This document shows, one piece after another, positions 27,029 to 36,777 of a stretch of DNA of 64,000 nucleotides. Origin of the DNA: Candidatus Vicinibacter affinis (GTDB lineage Bacteria; Bacteroidota; Bacteroidia; Chitinophagales; Saprospiraceae). The stretch is from contig JADJNH010000005.1 in assembly GCA_016714365.1 (NCBI GenBank), positions 1,402,501 to 1,466,500 of the forward strand. The letters are read 5' to 3'. The translations under genes were made by a program, and so were the position numbers. Below the pieces are notes generated by a model. It had not been told where the DNA came from. It did no database searches and saw only the letters and a list, made by a program, of their open reading frames with translations. How positions within the stretch are numbered: the stretch's first letter is position 1; every line of letters starts with the position of its first letter.

Positions 27029-27991
27029 TTATTCTTTGAAAGTTCGCGGCACACTTGGATCTGTGATGATGATGTAATCTCCCAGGTGTTTGTGTTGACT
27101 CCAATCTATATTTGGAAATGAATCATCAGTCCCGGTTGAAATGATAAGGGATTTTGCTTTTGGATGATATTTTTTTAATTGCGTCACGATTGCAAATCCT
27201 TCATCACTGTGAAAACGACCGTTGACCTGCATCACTTTCTTATGCTTGTTCTTTTTCAGATAATTTGCAATGGAATAGGCCATCGTTGCATCCCAAAGTG
27301 ACTGTCCCAAAATTAAATTAAATCCGCCCATTTGCATGACAGGAGCAGCTTTCTTAGTGGTATCTGTGGTGGCTGCAGGAGCGTGTGCCGTCAAGGCCAT
27401 CAGCTTGTCATAATATTTTCCGGAGGCGGTATCATAGGGCAAGGGTGCAAAAAATCTTTTGGATTCATCGGAAAGAGCCATCAGTGCTTGTTGACCTTTT
27501 CTACCGGCAAGATTAGTGTAGCGACTTGGAGCGTTGGCACAAACAATATCCAGTCCATTGGTTTTGGAAAACTCAACCATGGGTTTGTAATCTCTGTAAT
27601 TGCTCCATACCCTTGCATCTTTTGTAAAGTTCTTCTCACGTATTCCCCCTTTGAGATATTCATTCATGACAGTCTGCACATCTCTGTCAAACATTTCCAT
27701 GGCAAGTGCAGTGTTGTTCGAATATTTCTGATGCATAGTTTCCAGCATCTTGTTTTCCAGATAATGAGCCACTGAATCATTGTGCTCTTCACCAAAAAAA
27801 AGTACCTGATAATTTTGCATGTCTTCTGCAATGTCTTTCAAGGTGACCTCCTTGCTGAGTTTTACCGAATATATCCGATAATTATTTTCTGAAATTTGTC
27901 CAACTACAGGTGAGACAGAAAATAAAATGAACAACAAGGAAAGATTTTGAAAAAAAATCAGTGTGCTTGATTTAAGTGAATGATTGATCAT
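27029..27991 (-). CDS. ChaN-like haem-binding protein
   Basis: 320 residues with an N-terminal hydrophobic signal. The ChaN family core is visible: FFGEEHNDSVAHYLENKML near residue 65, LAMEMFDRDVQTVMNEYL, DGLDIV-type strand, and HKKVMQVNGRFHSDEGFA. ChaN-like lipoproteins bind haem and are tied to iron uptake, though some members are hydrolase-like (EreA/ChaN clan). The signal lacks a clear lipobox. It lies 124 bases upstream of ggt on the same strand. Confidence 0.8.
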   Translation of the reverse strand: MINHSLKSSTLIFFQNLSLLFILFSVSPVVGQISENNYRIYSVKLSKEVTLKDIAEDMQNYQVLFFGEEHNDSVAHYLENKMLETMHQKYSNNTALAMEMFDRDVQTVMNEYLKGGIREKNFTKDARVWSNYRDYKPMVEFSKTNGLDIVCANAPSRYTNLAGRKGQQALMALSDESKRFFAPLPYDTASGKYYDKLMALTAHAPAATTDTTKKAAPVMQMGGFNLILGQSLWDATMAYSIANYLKKNKHKKVMQVNGRFHSDEGFAIVTQLKKYHPKAKSLIISTGTDDSFPNIDWSQHKHLGDYIIITDPSVPRTFKE

Positions 27992-28462
27992 ACTTGGTTT
28001 AAATTATCTTGAGTGAATGTTTAAAATGATAATACGAAACACAGCAATACGGCTTGAAGCGAATGAAAATGAATTAAATCCTGCAAGTTAAGCCGACCAG
28101 ACAAACTATCTGATGGCAATCGAACTTTTTTGAGATAATACCCAATTTGATTCAAATATTTCCCTGCTTTAAGTGTATTGAAGGTTTAAAATTAATGCTT
28201 CCTGAATAGATTCTCGGCATAGGGACCCAATTATATTTTGGGACAAAGCTTAACCGCCACCTTTATGTAGCTTCAGAAAGGCATTCCAGCCATGCTGTCT
28301 GATGGATTAAATTACCATCTGCGACTTCAATATATAGTTTGACATCACCAACTATCCGCTTAGCCCGCATCCTTAACTTGTGCAATATTTAGAGATGGCA
28401 ATATTAAAAACATATTATAATAAAAATATATATAAAAATCAATGTCAATGAGGTTTTTGATG
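27992..28462. other. non-coding gap, nothing clear
   Basis: A 471-base gap. A run of about 35 sense codons on the minus strand near 28280-28400 (MRAKRIVGDVKLYIEVADG...) is followed by a stop and matches no family I recognise. It may be a decayed gene fragment. No promoter or strong hairpin was seen. Confidence 0.3.
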
Positions 28463-28948
28463 TTAAATTTCTGCCAGAATTACGGTATAGTTTTTACCAT
28501 ATGCTTTAGCACAGGACGGACATGTGGTGTAAAAGAAATACAATTTTTTCATCACCTTGTTTCGGGCTGTTACGAATTTTTTCATTTCTCCAATCCAATC
28601 TTCCATCTTGCTATAAGGACCTTCAAACACTTTGGATAAAAAATTTCCGGAAACCCTCGCCATCTCTGAATTGGGCACTTCCTTACTGACGGAAATGTAA
28701 ACCTCACTGCCCCATAGGGAATTTTCATCTGAAAGCATAAGCGGTACTTCCACCTTTGCGCCCGCCTGTTCAATTTTTTCCATATTCCTTTTCATCACTT
28801 TTCCATAATTGATCGGAATGTGAAAAAAACTGATTACGTGATCCTTTACAAATAATTTGTCATTAAAATTCACTTCCTTTTCATCCCAAGGTTCCGGACG
28901 GAATCTTTTGCAACAACCGGTCTCTTCCGATTCATTTAAAATTTTCAT
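28463..28948 (-). CDS. conserved protein of unknown function with CxxC motif
   Basis: 161 residues, soluble. It begins ETGCCKRFRPEPWDEKEV and ends with FFYTTCPSCAKAYGKNY, so it has a CC pair and a CPSC motif that could bind metal or be redox-active. The central part (FFHIPINYGKVMKRNMEKIE ... VFEGPYSKMEDW) resembles small-molecule-binding GyrI-like proteins. Similar proteins are commonly labelled hydrolase in databases, without evidence that I know of. It is monocistronic. I am sure it is a real, conserved-looking gene, not of its role. Confidence 0.65.
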   Translation of the reverse strand: MKILNESEETGCCKRFRPEPWDEKEVNFNDKLFVKDHVISFFHIPINYGKVMKRNMEKIEQAGAKVEVPLMLSDENSLWGSEVYISVSKEVPNSEMARVSGNFLSKVFEGPYSKMEDWIGEMKKFVTARNKVMKKLYFFYTTCPSCAKAYGKNYTVILAEI

Positions 28949-29064
28949 ACTGGACTATTTAGATAGATACGTCGGCTAAGATGCTAATTTATTTTTATTT
29001 TTTAAATGACAATTGTTATCAGGAAGTATGACAAGCAACACTTCTAATTATTGTCGCTCTTTAA

Positions 29065-29490
29065 TTATTTATTTCCGTATTTCTTTTGCAGGTATTGGAT
29101 AGATTCTCTCATAAGAAATTCCAATTTCAATAAGTCTATGTCAGTTAATTTATTTACATAAATACAAGCTTTCCCCATTTTGAATTTTCCAAGGCCATTT
29201 AATAAATCCTTGTGCTCCTCCAGACCTGTGAAAACATAAAGCGATATGGCAGCTTTGCGCGGTGAAAATCCAATCAGGGGTGCAATTCCTTCATGCCCGC
29301 TGTCATATTTGTAATGGTAATTGCCAAAGCCAATGATGCTGGGTCCCCACATTTTAGCTTCAAACCCGGAAATATTTTCCATAAGCTTGATCAAGCTTAA
29401 ACTATCCTTTTGCTTTTGTTCAGTTTCAGCAAATGAATGAATGAAATCATACACATTCTGATCGGTTTCTACAGTTTTATTTTTTGCCAT
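29065..29490 (-). CDS. DUF1801 domain protein (YdhG-like)
   Basis: 141 residues. The DUF1801 core is recognisable: MWGPSIIGFGNYHYKYDSGHEG, GFSPRKAAISLYVF and GLGKFKMGKACIYVNKLTDID. Proteins of this fold (similar to YdhG/YobT) are small, cytoplasmic and of unknown function. Length is normal. No operon partner is close enough to suggest a pathway. Confidence 0.85.
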   Translation of the reverse strand: MAKNKTVETDQNVYDFIHSFAETEQKQKDSLSLIKLMENISGFEAKMWGPSIIGFGNYHYKYDSGHEGIAPLIGFSPRKAAISLYVFTGLEEHKDLLNGLGKFKMGKACIYVNKLTDIDLLKLEFLMRESIQYLQKKYGNK

Positions 29491-29640
29491 TTTATTGATT
29501 ATTCATTTTTACAATCTCCACATTCAACCAAAATTAATCAGTTGTAGTATATAATATCATTTTTGAAACCTAAAAATAAAATGGAACAAAGGTGGCAGAT
29601 AGTGCACTGTTTCTTTACATCCAAAGAATCTTCAAAAATT

Positions 29641-30684
29641 CTATGAATGGCCATTGTTTACCAGTGGCGAAACCTTTTTACCAATTAATTCAATTGCCTG
29701 CATGAGTTTTTCGTGTGATAGCCCGGCATCCATCTGGAAGGTAAATCTGGAAATCCCACCAAGGGCTTCACTGTGGCGAAGAATTTTTGCAGCAACTTCT
29801 TCCGGATTGCCAACCAATAATGCACCTAAGGGCCCGTTTTGAGCATCAAAACCGGCTCGTGTTACAGGGGCAAAACCACGCTCTTTTCCAATTTGAGTAA
29901 ACATCTCTGCATAGCCGGGATAATAATTTGCGATGGCTTCGTCTGTTTGCTCAGCAACATAACCCAGAGAATGTAATCCGACTTTTAATTCGGAGAGATC
30001 ATGACCGGCTTTTTGTCCGGCTTGCTTGTATAAATCAATCAATGGTCTGAAGCGATGTGTCTCCCCACCAATGATGGCAACCATCAGTGGCAATCCAAGT
30101 TGCCCCGCACGCACAAAAGAAGCAGGAGTACCACCCACACCAAGCCAAATTGGTAACTTTTCTTGAAATGGTCGAGGATAAATTGGTTGATGCTGAAGCG
30201 CAGGTCGAAATTTACCGGACCAGGTTATAAATTCCTGATCACGTATTTTCAATAAGAGATCTAATTTTTCCGTGAACAATGCATCGTAATCATTTAAATT
30301 CAAACCAAATAGTGGAAAGGATTCAATAAACGATCCCCGCCCGGCAACTATCTCAGCCCTTCCATTGGAAATTAAATCCAAGGTGGCGAAATTTTGGAAA
30401 ACCCTCACCGGATCGGCGGCACTCAATACAGTAACTGCGCTCGTCAATCGAATCCTGGATGTCCGAGAGGCGGCGGCTGCCAAAATCATGGAAGAGGCGG
30501 AGTCCAAAAATTCTTTTCGGTAATGTTCTCCCATTCCAAATACATCCAGTCCAACCTGATCTGCAAATTCAATTCTTTCTATGAGCTCATTGAGCATTCT
30601 GGCGGGATTCACCTTTGTATGCACCGGAGCAGCGGCAAAACTATCAATACCTATTTCCATGTTTGTGTTTTTGATTGCACTCAA
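29641..30684 (-). CDS. LLM class flavin-dependent oxidoreductase
   Basis: 347 residues with a luciferase-like TIM-barrel. Typical features are DVFGMGEHYRKEF, SSMILAAAASRTSRIRLTSAV, TVLSAADPVRVFQNFATLDLIS and GRAEIVAGRGSFIESFPLFG. Such enzymes use reduced FMN or F420 to oxidise small substrates; the substrate here is not predictable. The pirin-family gene lies 50 bases upstream on the same strand, so the two may form an oxidative-metabolism operon. Confidence 0.9.
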   Translation of the reverse strand: MSAIKNTNMEIGIDSFAAAPVHTKVNPARMLNELIERIEFADQVGLDVFGMGEHYRKEFLDSASSMILAAAASRTSRIRLTSAVTVLSAADPVRVFQNFATLDLISNGRAEIVAGRGSFIESFPLFGLNLNDYDALFTEKLDLLLKIRDQEFITWSGKFRPALQHQPIYPRPFQEKLPIWLGVGGTPASFVRAGQLGLPLMVAIIGGETHRFRPLIDLYKQAGQKAGHDLSELKVGLHSLGYVAEQTDEAIANYYPGYAEMFTQIGKERGFAPVTRAGFDAQNGPLGALLVGNPEEVAAKILRHSEALGGISRFTFQMDAGLSHEKLMQAIELIGKKVSPLVNNGHS

Positions 30685-30734
30685 TCAAACCAAAATAGGA
30701 GTAAATGGTTTTTAGTATGGAAAAAGCTTCTCGA

Positions 30735-31604
30735 TTATTCTTCTATGAGCAATCCCATTTTACCCATTTGGTAGTCCCGCATGGCAAGCAGAATTTCTGT
30801 TTCGGAATTCATCACAAAGGGACCTTGTTGTACCACCTTTTCATGCAAGGGCGCTCCAGATAATAAAATATATTGTGAGGCTGTTTTTGAAAAAATTTCT
30901 ACCTCACCAGGGCTTTGGTCGAAAACAACTAATTTTTCGGCTTCGACAAGGCCATACCCACTGATGATGACAGTGCCATTAACAATGTACAGCATGGTGT
31001 TGAATTCATCCGGTACTTGGAATGTTTGTTTGCCTGCTGTTGCCGACTCACTCCATACGATCAGCAATTCACTTTCGGTAACTACTTTGGACTTTTTGCC
31101 CATTAAGTTTCCTGCAATTAATTTGTTGGACACGAGTTGGTCTTCAGAATGGAAAACATTTAGTTCATCAGAGGGTAAATATTGATAAAAGGGTTGTTTC
31201 ATTTTATTTGCAGCAGGGGTGTTGATCCACAGCTGTATGATTTCCTGCGTGCCGTTTCGATCAGACAATTCTTGAGAAGGTCTTTCACTGTGGATAATGC
31301 CGGCACCTGCATTCAACCATTGTACGTCTCCCTTATGTGCAATTTGACTATTGCCGCGACTGTCACGATGATGGACTTCTCCATCCACCACAAAGGTAAC
31401 CGGTGAAAATCCCCGATGCGGATGCGGGCCTACTCCCTGATGCAGGGCAGGGGCAAGTTCAGTAAATGTAAACTTACCATGGTGCAGCAATAAAAATGGA
31501 TCTACCTGCTCTATCCGAATCGTCGGCAAAGCTTGTTTTACCTGAATTCCACCCATGTCAATTTCAACCGCAGGAAGTTGGTATTTTACTTTTTTGTGTA
31601 CCAT
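30735..31604 (-). CDS. pirin family protein
   Basis: 289 residues with two cupin domains. The N-terminal cupin has the metal motif PHPHRGFSPVTFVVDGEVHHRDS and later NAGAGIIHSERP, with the expected His and Glu ligands. The C-terminal Pirin_C region (GAPLHEKVVQQGPFVMN) is complete. Bacterial pirins can be quercetin 2,3-dioxygenase-like or redox-responsive regulators. It sits 50 bases ahead of the LLM oxidoreductase gene. Confidence 0.93.
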   Translation of the reverse strand: MVHKKVKYQLPAVEIDMGGIQVKQALPTIRIEQVDPFLLLHHGKFTFTELAPALHQGVGPHPHRGFSPVTFVVDGEVHHRDSRGNSQIAHKGDVQWLNAGAGIIHSERPSQELSDRNGTQEIIQLWINTPAANKMKQPFYQYLPSDELNVFHSEDQLVSNKLIAGNLMGKKSKVVTESELLIVWSESATAGKQTFQVPDEFNTMLYIVNGTVIISGYGLVEAEKLVVFDQSPGEVEIFSKTASQYILLSGAPLHEKVVQQGPFVMNSETEILLAMRDYQMGKMGLLIEE

Positions 31605-31923
31605 TTAGGAAAGAATTTCGGAGATAATTATACAGCAATTATTTGGAGAAAATCAATATGAAGTAAGGCAATATTAAACTTTATAAGTTATTACAAAGAT
31701 ACCGAATTCATTTAGAAAGTTTTACAAAATCTGATAGGAGACAAAGTAACTTTTAGATGTTAATAGCGAATTTGACATGCATGGAAGGAAACTATTTTAG
31801 GATCTTTTTCTCAATGAGCAAAATAAATGACATTGAGTACAATGTTTAATAAAAAATTAGAATCCATTATTTTATTAAACTCCATTCTCATAAAATGGAA
31901 ATACAATGTAGGTTTAAATCGTT
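31605..31923. other. non-coding gap, nothing clear
   Basis: A 319-base AT-rich gap between the pirin and GNAT genes. No gene fragment, strong hairpin, repeat or -7 box with correct spacing could be supported. Confidence 0.3.
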
Positions 31924-32466
31924 TTATTTATAGTCCATTTTCCATTCTGATCTGGTGATTTTCATCCAGTCACACCTGATGTCGCCCCACATGAATTTCT
32001 CAATAAATTTCAAACCACATTTTTGTAGGACTGTGCGGGACGCGACATTTTCTTCATGTACCATGCCAATGATCTCAGGTAAATCCAATTGGATAAATCC
32101 ATATTCTAGAGCTGCTTGGGCTGACTCAGTAGCATACCCACTACCCCAAAACTCCGGAAGTAAGCGATAACCTACATCGTAAAAATTAATGTGGTTATTT
32201 TCATATTCTTTAATAAATTTTAACCCACTCCAACCCATAAATTTGCCGGTCTCCTTTTCTATAACTGCCCACCGACCAATACCGTTATCAATGTACTGTT
32301 GTCTAATGGACTGTATGACTTTTTTGATTTCTTCTATGTCTTTGACCGGATTATTCCCTAGATATTTATGAACCAAAGGATTTGAGTCCAATTTAAAAAG
32401 AAAATCTTCATCTGTTGGGAGTAGTTCACGAAGTATAAGCCTGTTTGTTTCTTTATAGATTTTCAT
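31924..32466 (-). CDS. GNAT family N-acetyltransferase (RimJ/RimL-type)
   Basis: 180 residues. The acetyl-CoA binding fold is shown by TNRLILRELLPTDEDFLF at the start, WSGLKFI, then YRLLPEFWGSGYATESAQAAL (motif A, with GSGYAT in place of Q/RxxGxG/A) and ENVASRTVLQKCGLKF. This is typical of the RimJ/RimL-like acetyltransferase_3 group that acetylate proteins or small molecules. Length is normal. The substrate is unknown. Confidence 0.9.
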   Translation of the reverse strand: MKIYKETNRLILRELLPTDEDFLFKLDSNPLVHKYLGNNPVKDIEEIKKVIQSIRQQYIDNGIGRWAVIEKETGKFMGWSGLKFIKEYENNHINFYDVGYRLLPEFWGSGYATESAQAALEYGFIQLDLPEIIGMVHEENVASRTVLQKCGLKFIEKFMWGDIRCDWMKITRSEWKMDYK

Positions 32467-32673
32467 AAAATATAAGGAGCTATTGACAATTTACTTTCCA
32501 ATACAAAATTGAATGTAATTTTAAACACTAAGTTAATATTTTTAAATTGATTGCTTAAACTTAAACCGCTGTTTGATTAAGTTGCAATTGAGTTGTCAAC
32601 ATTCTTTGTGTTTACCCTATGAACTTTGATACCATTCGCCTAATTTTTAAAGGTAAATGGGGTTTAATTCGTT

Positions 32674-33114
32674 TTAATCTAAAAGTGCTTTTACCAAAAA
32701 GTCTTTCAAATCAGTGTAGTACTGAATATTAATTTTAGTGATCATTTCATCTGATAATTTGGTCAATTGTTTTCTGGCATTCAAGGGTATTAAAAGTGTT
32801 GAGGCTCCTTTTTCAACGGCTAATTCAGCAAGATTGACTGCATTGTAGACCAAATCAATTGAACCTCCTAGGTTCAACTGACCAACGATTACTAAACCTC
32901 CTTTATTGTTTTTTTCCAGGATGGAACTGCATAGGCCTATTAGTACAGCCATGTTTATTCCATTTCCATTTTTAGATGCATCAAAAGCTCGGAGTTGAAT
33001 AGAGAATTCATATGCTCATGGATCTCTTTCTCCGATTAATTCTTTTGATTTACTGTATAAATTTTGTTCTGCAAAAGAACGCTTTCCTGGTAAGAAGCGG
33101 GCCCAGGTGAATTC
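32674..33114 (-). pseudogene. brxL: BrxL C-terminal remnant (Lon-like protease domain)
   Basis: The frame from about 33114 reads FAEQNLYSKSKELIGERDP, then TGA at 33016-33018, and continues in the same frame AYEFSIQLRAFDASKNGNGI, NMAVLIGLCSSILEKNNKGG and LNLGGSIDLVYNAVNLAEL to the end at 32674. This is the Lon-like C-terminal domain of BrxL as I recall the family, including the ending EKGASTLLIPLNARKQL. Only about 145 C-terminal residues remain of a normally ~700-residue protein; the AAA+ part is gone and a nonsense codon breaks the rest. It is non-functional. Confidence 0.65.
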
Positions 33115-33537
33115 TGCCTGGATGCTCCATTCTCTTCCATTTTCCTGAATAAACTGCGTACCGGTACATTGGCATTCTAATAAAAGTTGAATGATGGAGA
33201 CGGCATTTTCTACATATCCTAAATCTGATTTTGCCACACCAGTATGTAAATAATAGGAATGGCATCAGCATCCCATTTGACCTCAGGAAACACTTTAGCG
33301 ATCATAAACTTTAGACAAATGGTTGAAACTTGTTTTTGGATGGTTCTAAGTTTCCATAGATGAGTAGGTTGGAACACTTTCCTGTAATACCATAATTACG
33401 TGGCACCATTGGTTTTCTGGATCTGGCCATAGGATGACTTCCATCTTAACTGTAAAATTGCTGTTATAGTTTTCTGTCTGCTTTAATACTTTTAAGACTT
33501 TATAGTAAATGCTTTGATTCTTTGTATACTTATATTT
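33115..33537 (-). pseudogene. pglZ: PglZ N-terminal remnant (BREX phosphatase-like), several frameshifts
   Basis: Four collinear pieces in shifting frames resemble the N-terminus of a PglZ (type B-like) protein: MEVILWPDPENQWCHVIMVL, LIYGNLEPSKNK, MIAKVFPEVKWDADAIPIIYI, then GVAKSDLGYVENA ... CTGTQFIQENGREWSIQ. Near residue 41 of the last piece the sequence passes directly into BrxL C-terminal sequence, so a deletion joined the two genes. The family assignment rests on my memory of PglZ proteins. It lies just downstream of mcrC, as pglZ does in BREX loci with an inserted type IV enzyme. Confidence 0.6.
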
Positions 33538-33551
33538 TTAACTTTGTCTTA

Positions 33552-34844
33552 TCAGTATTGCGGCTGCAGACTTGAGTTTATTTCAAATGCCTCTATTTGC
33601 TTAATAATAGTACGACCAATATTTTTGTTTAGCAGGTTGCCACTTTTATCTAAAACAGAAACTCTTGCAATGCCGCAGATATGTCTTTCTGGTCTCGCTT
33701 TTGTGCCTATGAACATTCCATTGACATAACTCACACTTTTCTCAAATGCTGCCGATGGATAAAGTAATACAGCAATTTCACTCTTCCAGTATTCGTTGTA
33801 TGCAAACATCTGTTTTAAATCGGCGTCAGCAGGTACATCATCATCAGGCATTTTCCATTTGGTATCCACAATCACTTTTTTACCAGATTCCCGGTGTTTC
33901 ATTACAATATCCGGTTTAATGATCTTAGTCACTTCGAGCTCTGAACTTGTCCAAAAATGACGCTGTTGCTGATAACTGACTTCCCAAACATCACCTGCCG
34001 CCATTGACAGTTGTCTGTAGATATACTCCTCCCATAATTCATTCATATCAAAAAGCAAAGACAGTATATGATTGTTGCCGTTTGATATATCAGGTCTGTA
34101 ATTGAGTAATAGCATGGCTGCAATTGCAATAGGTTCTCTATATGGTTCCGTTTTTCTGTCGAAAGTTAGTCTATCAAATAATTTTTGGGTGGGAATTATG
34201 CAATCAAGTTCAGGAAAACCAAACAGAAGTTGGTTGGCTTCATCTTTTAGCGAAGGATTGGCTGTAAGATGAAGAACCAACTGTATTGCCTTTTCAAGAA
34301 TTTGGTTGTATACATTATTCTTGTCATATACTATATGCCTGGTAAAGAATCTTTCTTGATGCACTAGGTTTTTTCGAATTTGTTCCCCAAAAAGCAATTT
34401 CCCCTTTAAAGCATACAAATTCTTTTCTTCCTTCCTATATTTTTTAATGAGACCCATCCTAAACAATTGCTTGCATTCGTTTAGGAAGATGCCAAGATAG
34501 GCCTCTAATATGTTGTTGTTCTTGAATTGAAGAAATGCTTTCTGGTGGCTCCAGGTTTGCATCCAATGGCACTCCTGTAACATATCTAACAGGAATTGCT
34601 GCCATTTTGCTTTTTTACTATCCAATGTACTTGCATCGACTTTGGGCAAAATCTCTATTGTTAATTCATTCACTTGAATTACACCTACATATTGAGCAAA
34701 TTTTATCCTATCAGGAAAAAGTGTAAAGAATCCTTTTCCATTTTTTTGTTCGTATTCTCCCAATGCCTTCCAGTGGATTTCATCAAATCCCTCTTCGCCT
34801 AAGTTCAACGATCCATACTCATATCTCTTAATGGACTTATTCAT
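33552..34844 (-). CDS. mcrC: McrC, nuclease subunit of McrBC-type restriction
   Basis: 430 residues. The N-terminal McrC domain (FFTLFPDRIKFAQYVGVIQV, EILPKVDA) is followed by a C-terminal PD-(D/E)xK nuclease: IKPDIVMKHRESGKK, then VIVDTKWKMP (Asp, then Asp-x-Lys). McrC binds the McrB ring, stimulates its GTPase and makes the cut in modified DNA. It overlaps mcrB by 8 bases. All catalytic positions look intact, unlike the broken BREX genes on both sides. Confidence 0.92.
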   Translation of the reverse strand: MNKSIKRYEYGSLNLGEEGFDEIHWKALGEYEQKNGKGFFTLFPDRIKFAQYVGVIQVNELTIEILPKVDASTLDSKKAKWQQFLLDMLQECHWMQTWSHQKAFLQFKNNNILEAYLGIFLNECKQLFRMGLIKKYRKEEKNLYALKGKLLFGEQIRKNLVHQERFFTRHIVYDKNNVYNQILEKAIQLVLHLTANPSLKDEANQLLFGFPELDCIIPTQKLFDRLTFDRKTEPYREPIAIAAMLLLNYRPDISNGNNHILSLLFDMNELWEEYIYRQLSMAAGDVWEVSYQQQRHFWTSSELEVTKIIKPDIVMKHRESGKKVIVDTKWKMPDDDVPADADLKQMFAYNEYWKSEIAVLLYPSAAFEKSVSYVNGMFIGTKARPERHICGIARVSVLDKSGNLLNKNIGRTIIKQIEAFEINSSLQPQY

Positions 34845-36759
34845 CTTCGTCCGATCCAGTTTGTTTATTTAAAGAAGTATCGTAAATGGCCTTAAAATCA
34901 ACTTCAGTTAAATATTCTGCCGATTTCAATTTGTATTGCCAGGACTGATTGTATAGATTGGCTTGATTAGTCCCTTTTGTAAATTTGGCAAAGTCCTTTT
35001 TATTTACACAATTCATTTCTTCGAAAAATCGCTCACCTAAAACCATTCCAATTTTTTCAAAGTCACCGTAAAAATATTCTTGCAATAGTGGGAGAATTTT
35101 ATCTCTGAAAACACCTTGCAACCATACCACATTTTTTTTTGCCACGTTCTCCATAAACCATGCATGTCCAATGGTATGGTCGCTATCCTTCAAAATAGTT
35201 AGTCGCTTATTCATTTTCTCTAACATCAACTTCAGATCGATGCCTTCCTCTGTAGCATCGAGCAAGCTAGCATCTGGTGAAAGCTGCTTAAATGAAAATC
35301 TCCGCCGCAATGCCGTGTCAAGGGCTTCCACACTTCGATCTGCAGTATTCATGGTTCCTATTAGATATAAATTTGGAGGAACTGCAAAATAATCTCCTGA
35401 ATATGGTAATGTTACCTTGAGTGCTTCAGGCTCTCCAATCCTTTTGTCATCTTCAATTAATGTAATCAACTCTCCAAATATTTGAGAGACATTACCTCTA
35501 TTAATTTCATCAATTATTAAAACGAAGTTATTGACTTTATCAGGACTCTCACTAAGAGAGGGAACGAAGACATTTAATTTTTCCAATATACCAGGATAGT
35601 ATATTCCTACCCCATTTTCCCATGTAGCTCTCTTTTTATAATAAATATCTCTTAGTGTATTGATGCTTAAAGAATGTCCTTCACCTCCACTAGCCTTTTT
35701 GAAATAAATTGATTTATTTGAAAATCCCGTTATTCTAAATTCCTTGCCTTCAGTTTTCATACCAAATTTCATATTAGGTTCCGCCTCCCATTTCTCTTTA
35801 AATTCATCAAATACATTTTCAAAAGTAACCTTATTGCCATCTTTTTGATGATGACTCAACCAATTACTTTCCGCACGGTTACATAAAGTCTTAAAAATAC
35901 CATTTACAATATCATATTTTAAATCTCGATCCTTTTCAGGGGGTAAAGGTTTTATTCCTTCAATAAAATCTTCATAACTCAAACTTTGATGGAAAGTAGT
36001 AAACACAATTTGGCCAAATAATACCAATTCGTCAAACCTCAATTTTATTGCAGATCTGTTTTCATTGTTTTGACATTTTTTATATAGATTTTCAATTGGT
36101 TCATTGTCAATTATGGATACAGCATGGGTAATACTGTGAAATGTCTTACCTGTGCCGGGTGGACCGTACAATATTCTATTTAATGGCTTAATTTTTGCTA
36201 TTTCATCAAAATCATAATTTGTAACTATATCCTGGTTATCGTAATCATTTCCTAAAAGTGGTCTTATTTTATTTTTGGCTGCTGCTCTCTTTCTAGCCCA
36301 AGAAATCAAACTAAAAATGATTTCATGCCAATTATCTGAATCGCCTTTGTAAACTGTGTCAGATTTCATTCCAACTTCAAATAGTGCTTTTTTGACAGTA
36401 TCTTTACTGATTTTATGTCTTACTGTCATTATGTAATTGTCTTTTATCTCGATTGATTTTGGATTTTCGCTTATAAAATTTTCATTATTCAACGAATAGT
36501 TCAAAATCATGTTTTTATTATTGATATCTTCTATAATAATTTTATTTTTTTCTGACATCATGCGAATTAGAAGCTTTTCAACATCATTTGAAAATTGAAA
36601 ACCTGGATATTTTGAAGGATCATAGGAGCCACCCGGAGATCCAAATGCAATATCATAATTTATTCCCAAGTAGCGATAATCCGAACCGGCAATTAACTGG
36701 TTTATGTTAAGGGCTGACATGAATTCTTTCATTTTTTCTAAAAAGCTCTCAATTGTCAT
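34837..36759 (-). CDS. mcrB: McrB, AAA+ GTPase of McrBC-type restriction
   Basis: 640 residues. The AAA+ domain has Walker A YGPPGTGKTF (198-207), Walker B VLIIDEINRGNVSQIFGEL and the McrB signature LIGTMNTADRSVEALDTALRRRF. McrB proteins bind modified cytosine DNA through the N-terminal domain and use GTP to translocate. The ~195-residue N-terminal region here is not recognisably the E. coli McrB-N fold, so the target modification may differ. The motor domain also carries a long insertion. Its start is 18 bases from the end of the methylase remnant. Confidence 0.92.
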   Translation of the reverse strand: MTIESFLEKMKEFMSALNINQLIAGSDYRYLGINYDIAFGSPGGSYDPSKYPGFQFSNDVEKLLIRMMSEKNKIIIEDINNKNMILNYSLNNENFISENPKSIEIKDNYIMTVRHKISKDTVKKALFEVGMKSDTVYKGDSDNWHEIIFSLISWARKRAAAKNKIRPLLGNDYDNQDIVTNYDFDEIAKIKPLNRILYGPPGTGKTFHSITHAVSIIDNEPIENLYKKCQNNENRSAIKLRFDELVLFGQIVFTTFHQSLSYEDFIEGIKPLPPEKDRDLKYDIVNGIFKTLCNRAESNWLSHHQKDGNKVTFENVFDEFKEKWEAEPNMKFGMKTEGKEFRITGFSNKSIYFKKASGGEGHSLSINTLRDIYYKKRATWENGVGIYYPGILEKLNVFVPSLSESPDKVNNFVLIIDEINRGNVSQIFGELITLIEDDKRIGEPEALKVTLPYSGDYFAVPPNLYLIGTMNTADRSVEALDTALRRRFSFKQLSPDASLLDATEEGIDLKLMLEKMNKRLTILKDSDHTIGHAWFMENVAKKNVVWLQGVFRDKILPLLQEYFYGDFEKIGMVLGERFFEEMNCVNKKDFAKFTKGTNQANLYNQSWQYKLKSAEYLTEVDFKAIYDTSLNKQTGSDEDE

Positions 36760-36777
36760 ATCAATTTATTTTTAGAT

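Noticed and set aside
28280..28400. Short minus-strand frame of about 35 codons
   Set aside because: No start context, no family match and an early stop; could be chance or an unrecognisable remnant.
33016..33271. Two small overlapping proteins in the PglZ/BrxL remnant
   Set aside because: One is an out-of-frame shadow; the other is a PglZ-to-BrxL junction fragment ended by a nonsense codon, not an independent gene.
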